A stretch of DNA of 64,000 bases, from positions 62,001 to 126,000 of the forward strand of contig JANWVC010000008.1 of the NCBI GenBank assembly GCA_025057755.1, written 5' to 3'. The DNA comes from Limisphaera sp. (GTDB lineage: Bacteria; Verrucomicrobiota; Verrucomicrobiia; Limisphaerales; Limisphaeraceae). Positions 1-9,558 of the stretch are shown here, in pieces (within the stretch, counting starts at the first letter, position 1; each line of letters begins with the position of its first letter). A program made the translations under genes and the position numbers. Below the pieces are notes generated by a model. The model had not been told where the DNA came from. It saw only the letters and a program-made list of their open reading frames with translations, and did no database searches.

Positions 1-653
1 AGGACCCGTTACCTGTGCTTGTAACGGAGGACCAGCCTGTTGACCAATGGATTCAGCCGGCGTGGGGACAACCCTTGGTCTTTCGAACGGTTAGAGTGGG
101 TCGTCCACGCGATCTCTTTCTCAAGCCCTTTTATGCCACCTACGACGTTCGCCACATGGTGTATTGGGATCTGTTCACCGAGGCCGAGTGGGAAAAGCGC
201 CGTGCAGCTTACGAAGCCGAGCAAGTTCGGTTGCGCGAGCTGGAGGCACGCACGGTAGACCGTTTTGATATCGGGGAAATGCAACCGGAGCGAGACCACA
301 ACCTTCGGGGGCAAAACACGGGTCCGGGCGAGTTTAACGGTCGCAAGTTCCGACATGCCTGGGATGGTGGTTGGTTCGCCTTCGACGTGGCGGTCTTGCC
401 CGATGCCCCCACGGATCTGGTGGTGACTTACTGGGGCAGTGAAACCGGGAACCGCACGTTTGACATCTTGGTCGATGGAGAGCGAATCGACACAACACGG
501 CTTCATATGGACCGACCAAACGAGTTCTGGGACAAGGTCTATCCCTTGCCGGAACGGCTCACGCGCGGCAAGCAACGGGTGGAGGTCCGGTTCCAAGCTC
601 ATCCGGGCAATTTCGCCGGTGGGGTGTTTGGCGTCCGCGTGGTCCGCCGGTAA
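1..653 (+). CDS. C-terminal part of a GH127-type beta-L-arabinofuranosidase (DUF1680/DUF6805)
   Basis: The gene runs in from before the window; the frame is open from base 3 and ends with TAA at 651-653. The visible ~216 residues start at the end of a GH127 catalytic region (FYATYDVRHMVYW, a variant of the family's FYRxHDxRYMxYW segment). A charged helix follows, then a C-terminal beta-sandwich like DUF6805 (GGWFAFDVAV, VTYWGSETGNRTFDILVDG, RVEVRFQAHPGNFAGGVFG). GH127 enzymes release beta-L-arabinofuranose from plant glycans. The catalytic cysteine and glutamate region lies outside the window, so activity cannot be judged. Many relatives are exported, but the N-terminus is not visible. A GH51 arabinofuranosidase at 25102 would act on related substrates. 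Confidence 0.8.
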   Translation, partial: DPLPVLVTEDQPVDQWIQPAWGQPLVFRTVRVGRPRDLFLKPFYATYDVRHMVYWDLFTEAEWEKRRAAYEAEQVRLRELEARTVDRFDIGEMQPERDHNLRGQNTGPGEFNGRKFRHAWDGGWFAFDVAVLPDAPTDLVVTYWGSETGNRTFDILVDGERIDTTRLHMDRPNEFWDKVYPLPERLTRGKQRVEVRFQAHPGNFAGGVFGVRVVRR

Positions 654-785
654 TAAGCCTCACGCAAAGCGCGCTGAGCAAAACGCGCCCCTCGTAATAA
701 CGAGGACACCCGCTGATGTCCACAGGCGGCAAGGACTCGCGGTGGCCGGACGGCTCCGTCAAGGTCGACCGAAGCAGGGCGAGGC

Positions 786-1871
786 TCAACCGTTTTGCAA
801 CAAGTCAAGCATCGCGCGGTCGAGTTGGTGCCCGCGGAAACTTTCGTATTTGACATCTGCCCGGTGGCTATCCACGACACCGAACGATCCCCGCAAGTTC
901 CATAGGGCCCATCCCCAGCCGGCCTGCTTCCAGAGGTCCAAACAATCGCGCATCCAGGCCAGCACGACAGTATGTGGCGTTTGGTTGTGTGCACCCCACT
1001 CGCCGACGTGGACCCCCACACCCGAGGCTTCCAATTGCCGCCACGGTTCCATCCGCTCTTTCCGCAGAACTTCCTTGTCCACGACCTGACCTTTTCGCCG
1101 AAGCGGCCACGTGGGCACCGGCCACTGGTCTGAGCCCGGAATCCAAGCAGCCCGGTAGTGCGAGATTTCCATGGGATCATAACCCCGGGTACTTTGGGCG
1201 ACTCCAAGCTCCTTTAGGTCAAGGACCGGATCCCGGCCCCAGCGCAAACCGTCGACGACAATCAGACGATCCGGATCTTCTGCACGAATGGCTGCGACCA
1301 AGTGTCGAATAACCCGCGTGTAGGTCGCTTCCGAAATGTCTGGCGGTTCATTGAGCAAATCGAAGCTCAAATAGCGGTTCGGAATGCCGCGATACCGTTT
1401 GGCAAAGTGCGCCCATTGATGCGCACAAAGTTCCAGGGCCAAGGTGTCGGTCCACAAGTCCCATGGTTCCCTGGGCGGATTCACGCAGTAGCCGGGCGCA
1501 CGATGGAGATTGAGATTCACATGGACCTTGTATTGCCGGCCCCATTCCACAGCCTGATCCACATGAACCAATTGGTCTTCCTTTAACTCCCGCGGTTTCT
1601 CGATCGTGGTCCAGCAACGATACGACATGGGCAGTCGAACAAAATCAAATCCCCACTCTGCAATCCATTCGAAGTCTGACTCCCGAAACGGGGGATTCCC
1701 CTCCGGACGAGCGATGAACTTCTCCAGGAGATTGAATCCACGCCAGCGCGGGAGTCGGGAAGCGCGTGGTTCCGGCAGCTCCCGTGGTCTTGACGCCAAC
1801 AGCGTGGACTCTTCCAGTCGTAGGCTGGCCGCGGCAAAAAAGGCCATTTGCAAGAACTGTCGCCGAGTCAT
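786..1871 (-). CDS. Secreted glycoside hydrolase family 5-like (cellulase-type) protein
   Basis: 361 residues. The N-terminus carries a twin-arginine-like export signal (MTRRQFLQMAFFAAASL). The rest fits a GH5 (beta/alpha)8 barrel: WRGFNLLEKF near residue 45, GFDFVRLPMSY near 75, HVNLNLHRAPGY near 118, acid/base FDLLNEPP (Glu175) and nucleophile HVGEWG (Glu291), the two catalytic glutamates at normal spacing. GH5 covers endoglucanases, mannanases and others; the exact substrate cannot be read. It starts 33 bases after the response regulator at 1905-2318 on the same strand, so the two may be co-transcribed. A GGAAAAG sequence lies ahead of the ATG. It is convergent with the GH127 gene. Confidence 0.85.
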   Translation of the reverse strand: MTRRQFLQMAFFAAASLRLEESTLLASRPRELPEPRASRLPRWRGFNLLEKFIARPEGNPPFRESDFEWIAEWGFDFVRLPMSYRCWTTIEKPRELKEDQLVHVDQAVEWGRQYKVHVNLNLHRAPGYCVNPPREPWDLWTDTLALELCAHQWAHFAKRYRGIPNRYLSFDLLNEPPDISEATYTRVIRHLVAAIRAEDPDRLIVVDGLRWGRDPVLDLKELGVAQSTRGYDPMEISHYRAAWIPGSDQWPVPTWPLRRKGQVVDKEVLRKERMEPWRQLEASGVGVHVGEWGAHNQTPHTVVLAWMRDCLDLWKQAGWGWALWNLRGSFGVVDSHRADVKYESFRGHQLDRAMLDLLQNG

Positions 1872-1904
1872 AGCAGCTTTTCCGCCCGCAAACGCCGGGG
1901 GTCT

Positions 1905-2318
1905 TTACCTTTGCAGGTTGACCAACTTGCGCACTGTGGCAAGAAGTTGGGCTGTTTGGAAGGGCTTGGACAGGAACCCGTCTGGCTTCGCGGCCGCGTG
2001 CGCGTAAATCTCTTCGTTTACAGTGCCGCTGACCAGAATGATTTTCAAATCGGGTGCCAGAGCCCGACACTGCTCAATGAACTCCATTCCGTTCATCGTA
2101 TCCATCGCATAATCGGTGATCACCAAAGCCACGCCTTTAGGATCCGCCCGCAATGCCTCCAAGGCTCGGGCGGGATCATCAAAGGGTACCACCTCGTATC
2201 CGTGCGGGCCCAGCACCATGGTGATTAATTCCAAGATCATCACCTCGTCGTCCACCGCATAAACCACGGGCCGACGACTCTTCGTCTCAAACGCTCGGCT
2301 GGGACTTGGCAACGTCAT
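1905..2318 (-). CDS. Stand-alone response regulator receiver protein
   Basis: 137 residues from the ATG at 2318. The open frame extends upstream to 2543, but the extra residues are low-complexity and unlike a receiver domain. Receiver hallmarks are present: acidic pair VDD (Asp23/Asp24), phosphoacceptor in VITDY (Asp69), LVSGT around 96-99, and the conserved lysine in SKPF (Lys118). There is no output domain, so it must signal to a partner protein (CheY-like logic). No histidine kinase is in the window. It lies directly upstream of the GH5 gene on the same strand, which suggests but does not prove a link to polysaccharide use. Confidence 0.85.
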   Translation of the reverse strand: MTLPSPSRAFETKSRRPVVYAVDDEVMILELITMVLGPHGYEVVPFDDPARALEALRADPKGVALVITDYAMDTMNGMEFIEQCRALAPDLKIILVSGTVNEEIYAHAAAKPDGFLSKPFQTAQLLATVRKLVNLQR

Positions 2319-3215
2319 GGGCAAAGGTTCGTTTGCATCAATAAACCGCCCCCTAGCCGACCAACGCAAGCGTGAAGTGCCTAGCAGCGCGATTGGAACT
2401 CGGGGCGTGTCCGGGAAGAGCGCGCGACGAAGCGAAGCAATCAATGCACCGGTTGTAGAAACAGCCTTTGAGGACGGATGTTGAAACCCAAGGCGACAAT
2501 AAATTGGACCTGCCGGATGGAAGACGTTGCCTGAAACCGGCAAAATTCCAGCCCTGCGCCTGGTCGTGTTCGTTCCGTTGGCATTGGCTTGAGAAGAACC
2601 CGGGAATCAATGGAGGCATGTGAAAAGTGAGCAGTAGCTCCGGGCTGGGAATTCCCATGCCGGGACCGGTTGGTGGAATCACGTTGTCTTTCCCTTTGCC
2701 TCGCCGCAGGGCTTGAAGGACTCGGTTAAGGTTTTCCATCATGAGCTTCCCAAGGATGAGCCAGGTGCACCGAGGCGAACGGAATCTGCCCATTGGTGGC
2801 CTAATGGCGAATTAGTGCCACTAGCCCGGACGTTTTACCATGAGAGCAGATGGCACGCTTCGAGAGCGCGTGGAAACCGGGCTGCCTTGGGGCGCGGTTC
2901 CATTTCACAATCAGCTCGATGGCAGGGCCACCGGGTGTAAGTGGCTTGAATTGGGTGACAGGCCCCAGTCGGGTCCCTTGTTTATTCCGGGAATACCTGC
3001 ATCTGTGGGGGGAAGTTCGACTGAGCCATGCATTTTATCTCGCACGACCGAAGCGGGGAAACATGGCTAATTGCATGGAGCGGTCCGATCAGTCTTGGCG
3101 ACTCTTAGGACGTCCACGCCATAAATGTCATTGACAACTCCCGCACGGCCTCTCGAAGACGTCCTTTGTCACTGGCAAAGCCCTCCCACTTGCCCGTTCG
3201 ACAAGGCTACCATAG
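2319..3215. other. Intergenic gap without recognised gene
   Basis: About 900 bases. Short open frames exist on both strands, but none shows a family signature, good start context or consistent codon use. The right part may contain further eroded sequence of the pseudogene that is recognisable from 3216. Confidence 0.5.
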
Positions 3216-4909
3216 GTGTCTGCCGCTGCGGCGTTCGTATCCACCACCCGCGGAGAACAGCGAATTGTCCAGATATCCAACCGCGAAAACCTGAGCATCA
3301 AAGCACTCTGCTCTGCGCTATGCAGCCGTATCGAGATGCGTGTCTCCCCAGTGTGGTTTACGAACATCGCATGGATCCGCTTCCACGTGGCTGATCATGC
3401 TGCTCCCCCTAAGTGGAGCGGCCAGTTGGGATTTACCAATTCACCAGACGCGCTCAACACGCAACTGCTGTGGGCCGACGGCCATATCGTTACTCGAGTT
3501 GCATCCTTTCACAATGCTGCCGTGGACTCGGTCGGCTTTTTCAATCAATGCGACTTGGTGATCATCAGCCGGTCGGCGCCGAGCATCTGTTATGAAACCG
3601 CCAGCGAGAACGCCGCTTGGTGCGGACTGCGCGTGCCCGTCATGGTGTTGGGCGGTTAGGTGCTTGGAAACAACCGGCTGGGATTTACCACGGGAACAAC
3701 CATTCCGGACACTATTAGTGTTGAATTATGATCGCGCGTGCTGCAGCCGTCTGATCCTGTTTTTTTCGGTCAGAGATCAGAAATTGCCGGCATGTACGAC
3801 CGGATCGGAATCGGTCCACAATTGTTTCTGAACGCAGTGGCCTATAGGGCAGCCAAAGCGCCTCCCCCGCCGCCCAACTTGGCTGTGGTTTACAATACCG
3901 TTGAGGATCTGACGGCAGTCGAAGGATGCATTCAGTCCTTTCGTTTTATCCTGACCAACCGGTCGGTGCCTAATGCTTTCTTAGGCTCTGGCAGTTATCA
4001 ATGGTTCGTCAATGACCAAGCTGTTTCCAGCGCCACGGGGTTTGAATTCCCATTAATGCCGAGCGTGGTGCGAAGTGGGCTTACGGTCTATTGCTGGGCC
4101 ACGGTTGATGCGATGTCGATTTCTAGTCCGACTGGAATGGTAACGGTCCTTCCAGGCTTGGAGACGCCCGGCTTGCTCAAGTGGGCCTATTATCCCAACT
4201 GCGGCCTGACAGACCTGCGGTCAGGAAACCATGGACGGCCGTCGCAGCTTCGTGCGATCGATTCGTTTGATACGCCGTGGAATTTTGCGGACGATGATGC
4301 GAGTCGGGTGAGTGGGTGATTTGTGCCGCAGGCGACGGGGAATTATGTATTTTTCATTGCTGCGGATGATGATGCGGATTTGTATTTGGGGACCAATGCG
4401 AGTCCGGCGAGCAAGCGGTTGATTGCGCAGCAGGAGGGTTGGGCTGGGCGGAACAATTGGGTGTCGCATGGTGGGGGGCCGTTTGCCTCGACGCAGCGGC
4501 GGTCGGATTTGTGGACGCCCGATGGGGGTGTGACGCAGCCGTATGCTGGAGGGATTCCCCTGGAGGTGGGGCAGCGGGATTGGATTGAGGCGGCGCATCG
4601 GGAAAGAAGCAAGGACAATGTAGCGGTGACGTACAAGTTGTTGACGGAGCCGGATCCGATGGATGGGGATGCGCCACGGTTGGTGGGCGCGTTGATTGGA
4701 TACATGGCGGAGCCGGCGGCGGTGGAGCGGCCGGTGTTGGTGGTGAGTCGGCAGGGCAACAACATTGTGATTTCGTGGAGTCCGGCCGGGGTCAGTTGGA
4801 GAGCAGTACGGTGTTGGGGCCCGGGGCCGGGTGGCAGCTTGAGACGACGCAGAATCCGGCGGTCATACCGATCAGTGGCAGTGCGAAGTACTTCCGGGTG
4901 GTGCGGTAG
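3216..4909 (+). pseudogene. Decayed secreted PA14-like/Ig-type protein gene
   Basis: One reading frame can be followed throughout, but it is interrupted by TAG at 3657 and TGA at 3729 and 4317. Each falls inside otherwise coherent protein: LGG-stop-VLGNNRLGFTTG, then TISVEL-stop-SRVLQPSDPVFFG, then DDDASRVSG-stop-FVPQATGNYVFF. Near 4790, within a G run, the frame shifts by one base; the other frame then gives GPGAGWQLETTQNPAV and ends KYFRVVR at 4909. The pieces resemble large Verrucomicrobia exoproteins: a segment with CDLVIISRS, an Ig-like stretch, and a PA14-like domain (NYVFFIAADDDADLYLG, RRSDLWTPDGG). An in-frame TAG precedes 3216 and no start is recognisable. A real split gene is unlikely because no start or ribosome site follows each stop. 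Confidence 0.75.
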
Positions 4910-4964
4910 GTAAGGTTTGGCTCTGCGCTGCGGTGTAGGGAAGACCGTAAGGGATTGAAGCGGA

Positions 4965-4998
4965 GGTCGGGTTAGGAAACCCGGCCCGTTTGTTTTTT
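4965..4998 (+). terminator. Rho-independent terminator-like hairpin
   Basis: Nine-base-pair stem 4965-4973 with 4978-4986 (one T-G pair), loop AGGA, followed by a T-rich run TTTGTTTTTT. It sits 56 bases after the end of the pseudogene and would have ended its transcript; it remains intact although the gene is broken. Confidence 0.7.
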
Positions 4999-5375
4999 AC
5001 GAGGAGTGGTTTAGCGGAATTTTTGAGAACGGTTGGCTAGGATACGGGTGGCCAGGCCCGATTCCGTGGGCCTTAGGTGCAGACGAGAAGGAATGCGGAT
5101 GTCCGGGAATCGAAATGGAAGGAAACTCATGGTAGGACGCGAGGGAAGTGGGATTCGAGTACAACGCCGTTCCGGGCCAAGCAGCAGAGCGGTCGAAGCA
5201 ACCTCAGGGGTCGGAGATGGGACCGTGGTCCGCAAAGCGGAGTGGTTGGGAGGAACAAGCGGGCCGAACTCGTTGTGGTATAGGCAATGGCAGGCCCGGA
5301 AGGTTGTGAAAGTGCGAGGTGTCATCGCACAGTCAGGGTTGCTCAAACGGATTGCGCGGAATCGGGAGGCGCATC
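4999..5375. other. Intergenic gap without recognised gene
   Basis: About 380 bases ahead of the NIPSNAP gene. Overlapping open frames here are arginine-rich and unlike known proteins. The segment presumably holds the promoter of the next gene; no clear -35/-10 pair was seen. Confidence 0.4.
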
Positions 5376-6185
5376 ATGCTCGTGCACATGCGAAGACGCG
5401 AATTCCTCCATTCCTTGGGCTGGGCGGGTCTGGGCGTTTCCTTATCACCGATGCGCCTCACGGGAGCCGAATCGGCGGAAGGTACGGCCCGTGAGTTCTA
5501 CGAGCTGCGACGGTATGAGTTACGCCGGAGTCCCATGACCCGACAACTGGACAACTTTTTGGAGCGGGTAGCCATTCCGATTTGGAACCGTGTGGGAATC
5601 CGGCCGGTCGGAGTCTTTGACGTGGCAATAGGGCCAGAGAATCCGACCCGTTACGTCCTATTGCCCTGTCGCTCGCTTGCGCACTGGTGGGAAGCTCAAG
5701 AGATTCTGTGGGGCGATCCCAGGGCTCAAGCACACGAATTCTACCAAGCCATGCCGGATCGGGCGCCGTACGTCCGGTATGAGAGCTCACTTATGGTAGC
5801 GTTTCCGGGCATGCCCAAATTGGAAGTTCCACCCCAAACAGCGGCGGGTGCATCGCGCATCTTTGAGCTTCGGATTTACGAGAGTCACAACGAACGGGCT
5901 CACCGTAAGAAAGTCGAGATGTTTGACATCGGTGAAACGGCCATTTTCAAGCGGACCGGTCTGCGTCCGGTGTTTTTCGGATCGACGCTGATAGGGGCGC
6001 GGCTACCGAATTTGACTTACATGTTAGTCTTTGGTGATCTGGCGACTCGCGATGCTGCGTGGCGTACGTTCGTGGGGGATCCGGAATGGAAAAAGCTCAG
6101 CACCACACCGGGCTACTCTGACGCTGAGATTGTGACCAATATCACTAACTATCTGTTACGGCCAACGAGTTATTCGCAGATCTGA
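5376..6185 (+). CDS. Exported NIPSNAP family protein
   Basis: 269 residues. The ATG at 5376 has GGGAGG six bases upstream and is preferred over the longer frame from 5319. The N-terminus MRRREFLHSLGWAGLG is a twin-arginine signal, so export in folded form is expected. The mature part carries two NIPSNAP-like ferredoxin-fold repeats, opening FYELRRYEL (near residue 38) and IFELRIYES (near 163). NIPSNAP proteins are dimeric alpha/beta barrels whose bacterial role is not established. It stands alone between the pseudogene and a minus-strand gene, so context does not suggest a substrate. Confidence 0.85.
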   Translation: MLVHMRRREFLHSLGWAGLGVSLSPMRLTGAESAEGTAREFYELRRYELRRSPMTRQLDNFLERVAIPIWNRVGIRPVGVFDVAIGPENPTRYVLLPCRSLAHWWEAQEILWGDPRAQAHEFYQAMPDRAPYVRYESSLMVAFPGMPKLEVPPQTAAGASRIFELRIYESHNERAHRKKVEMFDIGETAIFKRTGLRPVFFGSTLIGARLPNLTYMLVFGDLATRDAAWRTFVGDPEWKKLSTTPGYSDAEIVTNITNYLLRPTSYSQI

Positions 6186-6306
6186 ACGGTGCCCCCTGCT
6201 TTTTCCGGCTTTTGAGGGCAAACTTTTCGAGTATCCATCTCAAGCTCGGCGATTCGCAGGATGGAACCGATTCATGTTCTGCAAGAGCTGTGGGGATCAC
6301 CTCGTG

Positions 6307-7104
6307 TCAAACCCGACGGTGAATTTTGTGGACTGATGCCTGATCGGTCGGCTTGATCACCATTTCGTCAATGCAAACATGGGATGGCCGACTGGCCATC
6401 CAGACCATCGCTTCGGCCACGTCCTCCGCCGTCAGGGGTTCAACGCCTTCGTACACTTTGCGGGCTTGTGCAAGATCGCCGCGAAAACGCACCAGGGAGA
6501 ACTCGGTTTGTGCCATGCCGGGATCCAAGGTACAGACGCGCACCCCGGAGCCGCAAAGTTCTAACCGCAATACGCGAGTAATCTGATGTTCGGCGGCCTT
6601 GGCTCCGCAATAAGCAGCCCCGCCTTCGTATGCCTCATGGCCGGCGACTGACCCTATGTTTATAATCACGCCACCCGGATTGCCGAGCATCAGGGGCAGT
6701 GCGGCCCGGGTCACACGAAGCAGGCCCAGTACGTTGGTCTGAAACATCGTTTCCCAGTCTTCCACGCGTCCGGCTAACACTGGGTCCAATCCCAGAGCGC
6801 CGCCCGCGTTGTTGATCAGCACATGGAGAGGGGCTGCAGAGGTAGTGCCGGTGCCCAACCGGTTTCGTGCCCAATGGAAGAACGATTCCACGCTGGATGT
6901 GTTGGTAACATCCAGGGGATGAACGTGTGCCTCAAGGGCACCAGCGGCTCGAGCTGTGGCTGCTACCTGTTCGAGCCGTTCCAAACGGCGAGCCCCCAAC
7001 AACAGGCGGCTCCCCACGGCACCAAAAGCGCGGGCAGCAGCCGCCCCGAATCCGCTGGAGGCTCCGGTGATGAGGACCCATTTGCCGTGCAACCGATCAT
7101 GCAT
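6307..7104 (-). CDS. Short-chain dehydrogenase/reductase (YdfG-like)
   Basis: 265 residues from the ATG at 7104, which has AAGGAG three bases upstream; the frame is open to 7170. Classical SDR features: cofactor motif TGASSGFG (13-20), LDVT, NNAGG, serine in INIGSVAG, and the catalytic Y-x3-K pair in YCGAK. The overall pattern and the C-terminal VAEAMVWMASRPSHVCIDEMVI segment are closest to the YdfG/3-hydroxy-acid (serine-type) NADP dehydrogenase group. The natural substrate cannot be read. It follows the beta-lactamase-like gene (7198-8505) by 93 bases on the same strand and may share its transcript. Confidence 0.85.
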   Translation of the reverse strand: MHDRLHGKWVLITGASSGFGAAAARAFGAVGSRLLLGARRLERLEQVAATARAAGALEAHVHPLDVTNTSSVESFFHWARNRLGTGTTSAAPLHVLINNAGGALGLDPVLAGRVEDWETMFQTNVLGLLRVTRAALPLMLGNPGGVIINIGSVAGHEAYEGGAAYCGAKAAEHQITRVLRLELCGSGVRVCTLDPGMAQTEFSLVRFRGDLAQARKVYEGVEPLTAEDVAEAMVWMASRPSHVCIDEMVIKPTDQASVHKIHRRV

Positions 7105-7197
7105 GCGCTCCTTGTAGGTTGAGAAGCTGTCGCATTGCAATCCAAGTTGAGAGAAAAATCCATGATACAAAAGGCTGCAGTCGAGCTTTCATAAGAA

Positions 7198-8505
7198 TCA
7201 GGGATTGGCGCTCCACATGGCCCGGCGTGGTTCCCACGCACCTGAATGGCGCGAATGCCCCGGTTGTGTCTGGGACTGCAACCAGTCTTGAATAAGAGTC
7301 CATGCCGCACGGTCACATGCTTGTTCGGCTGCGGTTCCACCCGCGTTGGCTGCTACGAGGACGCCCAGGTTTCGTTCGGGCGCCAGCCAGATCACAGCGT
7401 GAAAAGTGTTGTTGGAACCTGCATGCGTTAACGCCGTCCCGCCAGCCCACTCCCTCTGGACGACCAGCCAACCCAGGGCGTACATCTCATCCCCGAAAGG
7501 ATGGTGGAGCTTGGCAAACGATGCAGGTTTGAGTCGGCTTTCCTGACCGCGGGCCCCGCGAAGGTGAAACATGGCGTATCGGGCCAAATCCGGGAGCGAA
7601 CAGTGAACCGCACCAGCAGGGGCCAGGGCTGGTGGATTGTCCGCACGGGGATCGGGGGGGACGGGCTCGTAGTTTAGGCCATGCCGAATGTGTCCCCACG
7701 GCTGGTCCAAGGCTCCTGCAAGAGCTGGCGGGCCAAAGCCCGCAGACCGGATCCCGTGCATCTTAAATAAGTGTGTTAGCATCAGGTCTTCCCACGGTGC
7801 GCCCATAACCTGTTCCAGCATTGCACCGGCAATGGCGTAACCGACATTGGAATATAGAAACCGAGAACCGGGCGGTATTGCCGGCGACCGACTGGTTACC
7901 TGAATCAATAGATACATTCGTTGTTGCCGAGGCAGCCCGGGTAAGTCTCGAAGCTGCAAGCCGGGGCCATCGCCTTCAACCACCGCGGGTACGCCGCCTC
8001 GATGTGCTAGCAACTGTTCCAAAGTGACAGGCCGGTAGCCTGGATGCATTTGGTTGGCTTGATCTGGAAAGACTTCCGCTAGGGTTGTATCCCATCGAAT
8101 CCGCCTTTGCTCCACCAACACTGCCGCCAGCGTGGCGGTCATGGATTTGGTCAGTGAACCGAGATGGAACTTGTCCGTAGGTGTCACTCTTGCGGAGGTA
8201 TCCGCTCGACGCAGCCCAACGGCCCCCAGGCTGATCAGTCGATCTTGATTGACCAAGGCGGCCGCCAGCGCCGGCAAACGGAATTCTGAGCGAATGGGCT
8301 CCAGCAGGCTTGCGCAGTCCACGGGCTCGACAGAGTCCGCTGCCGATTCGGGGGGGAGCGCCTGCAGGTGCATTGCCCAGATTGCAAACAAACATCCAAG
8401 CCATCTGGGACGTATGCCCGTCGGATTTGGAAACCGGCTGGTGCATAGCCACAAGTTCTGACATGGGGACGAACCCACCAAGCCGTCACACACTTCCATA
8501 CGCAT
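7198..8505 (-). CDS. Serine beta-lactamase-like hydrolase (class C/esterase/DD-peptidase family)
   Basis: Up to 435 residues; the start is uncertain (ATG at 8505, others downstream). A hydrophobic segment WLGCLFAIWAMHLQAL (about 36-51) looks like an export signal. Family motifs: SxxK in GSLTKS (Ser117, Lys120), YSN (218-220), and HAG in place of KTG within LTHAGSN near residue 375. This is the penicillin-binding-protein-like serine hydrolase fold; members include esterases, D-amino peptidases and, rarely, true class C beta-lactamases. Antibiotic resistance should not be assumed. It is followed by an SDR gene on the same strand. Confidence 0.8.
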   Translation of the reverse strand: MRMEVCDGLVGSSPCQNLWLCTSRFPNPTGIRPRWLGCLFAIWAMHLQALPPESAADSVEPVDCASLLEPIRSEFRLPALAAALVNQDRLISLGAVGLRRADTSARVTPTDKFHLGSLTKSMTATLAAVLVEQRRIRWDTTLAEVFPDQANQMHPGYRPVTLEQLLAHRGGVPAVVEGDGPGLQLRDLPGLPRQQRMYLLIQVTSRSPAIPPGSRFLYSNVGYAIAGAMLEQVMGAPWEDLMLTHLFKMHGIRSAGFGPPALAGALDQPWGHIRHGLNYEPVPPDPRADNPPALAPAGAVHCSLPDLARYAMFHLRGARGQESRLKPASFAKLHHPFGDEMYALGWLVVQREWAGGTALTHAGSNNTFHAVIWLAPERNLGVLVAANAGGTAAEQACDRAAWTLIQDWLQSQTQPGHSRHSGAWEPRRAMWSANP

Positions 8506-8830
8506 GGAAGTTTACCACAGCCGCGGCATACTGAGCATACGAATTCGAGCTTGGACTACGAGACTTGCCCGAGGCAAGCATCAGATTCGAGGCGATCGCG
8601 TGGTTCGGACGCAAAAGTGGCTGTCGCGGATTTTGCCGTTTCACCGCATCGACTGGCCATGACGTAACGAGTCCAAACTGCTGGCCTTCGGCGGCGGGGA
8701 CTCTCTCTTTGTCTGGAGCGGTGATCCCGGACTGATGGCCGACTAACGCGCATGGGTTTGAGAAGGATTCCTCAGCGCTGCGCGCCGGTCTTTTCCCTTC
8801 GGGTCGCTTGTCAAGTGGCCTGCTTGCCGT
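8506..8830. other. Intergenic gap between divergent genes
   Basis: About 325 bases separating the divergent hydrolase and DUF6580 genes; it must hold both promoters. No coherent gene and no clear promoter hexamers were recognised. Confidence 0.4.
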
Positions 8831-9493
8831 ATGATGGGGGTGATGGCAAAGCTTGGCTGGCCGTTGTTATTTGCATGCGTCTTTGCGCTGACGCGGATTC
8901 CGGGCTTGTTCCCACCGAACTTCAGCGCAGCTTACGCTTTCGCGTTCTGCGCGGGAGTGTTTTTCCCTGGGGGCATGACGTGGTGGTTCCCGTTGGGAAC
9001 CCTGGCTGTGACGGATGCAGCGCTTGCGGCTTATTACACGTGGAAGCTGGGCTACGAAGTGGTTTCGCCCTCTGCGCTCCTTTGCCTGAGCTTTAATTAC
9101 ATGGCCTATGTGGCATTGATTGCTTTGGGGCGCCGGTTTCGTCCGCGAACCTCCTTGCTATGGTTGATTGGCGGGGGGTTGCTAGGAGCGGTCCTCTTTT
9201 ATCTCATCACGAACACAGCCGCGTGGTGGTTCAATCCGTTCGGTCACCCGGAGTACACCAAAACGCTCCATGGTTGGATCCGCGCGTTGACATTGGGGGC
9301 CCAGGGATGGCCGCCCACGTGGGAGTTTTTCCGTAACACACTCTTAAGCAGCGGCCTTTTTACGGCGTTATTCGCCGTGACGGCTCGTTTAACGGCCTCG
9401 GCCGAAGAATCCCTTGCAGAGAAGGAACCGATTCCTGCGCCGGCCGAGCCCGAACGACCGGATGAAACTGAGCCGAACACACAATCGGCCTGA
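8831..9493 (+). CDS. DUF6580 family membrane protein (putative transporter)
   Basis: 220 residues with about five or six hydrophobic segments and a short acidic, proline-rich tail (EKEPIPAPAEPERPDE). The sequence around FPPNFSAAYAFAFCAGVFFPG and FNYMAYVALIALGRRF, and the repeated-glycine membrane helices, match the small DUF6580 family. Public annotation calls this family a putative transport protein because of a resemblance to ECF-type substrate-binding subunits. Substrate unknown. Alternative ATGs at 8834 and 8843 are possible. A phosphodiesterase gene follows 65 bases downstream on the same strand. Confidence 0.75.
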   Translation: MMGVMAKLGWPLLFACVFALTRIPGLFPPNFSAAYAFAFCAGVFFPGGMTWWFPLGTLAVTDAALAAYYTWKLGYEVVSPSALLCLSFNYMAYVALIALGRRFRPRTSLLWLIGGGLLGAVLFYLITNTAAWWFNPFGHPEYTKTLHGWIRALTLGAQGWPPTWEFFRNTLLSSGLFTALFAVTARLTASAEESLAEKEPIPAPAEPERPDETEPNTQSA

Positions 9494-9558
9494 GAGGCTC
9501 GCGGTCTCGCCCTTGGACCGGGTCTCTAGATCCAAAAACACCCCAATAATCGGGCTGC

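Noticed and set aside
439-1089. 216-codon plus-strand frame spanning two genes
   Set aside because: Shadow frame: it overlaps the end of the GH127 gene and the antisense of the GH5 gene, both with strong family signatures.
3216-4319. Several short separate genes in the pseudogene region
   Set aside because: The pieces are consecutive parts of one protein in one frame, with no start codon or ribosome site after the stops.
5033-5494. 153-codon open frame ahead of and overlapping the NIPSNAP gene
   Set aside because: Arginine/glycine-rich translation without family signal; overlaps the real gene in another frame.
7198-8505. Antibiotic-resistance beta-lactamase
   Set aside because: It has HAG instead of KTG and matches the broad serine-hydrolase group; resistance cannot be inferred.
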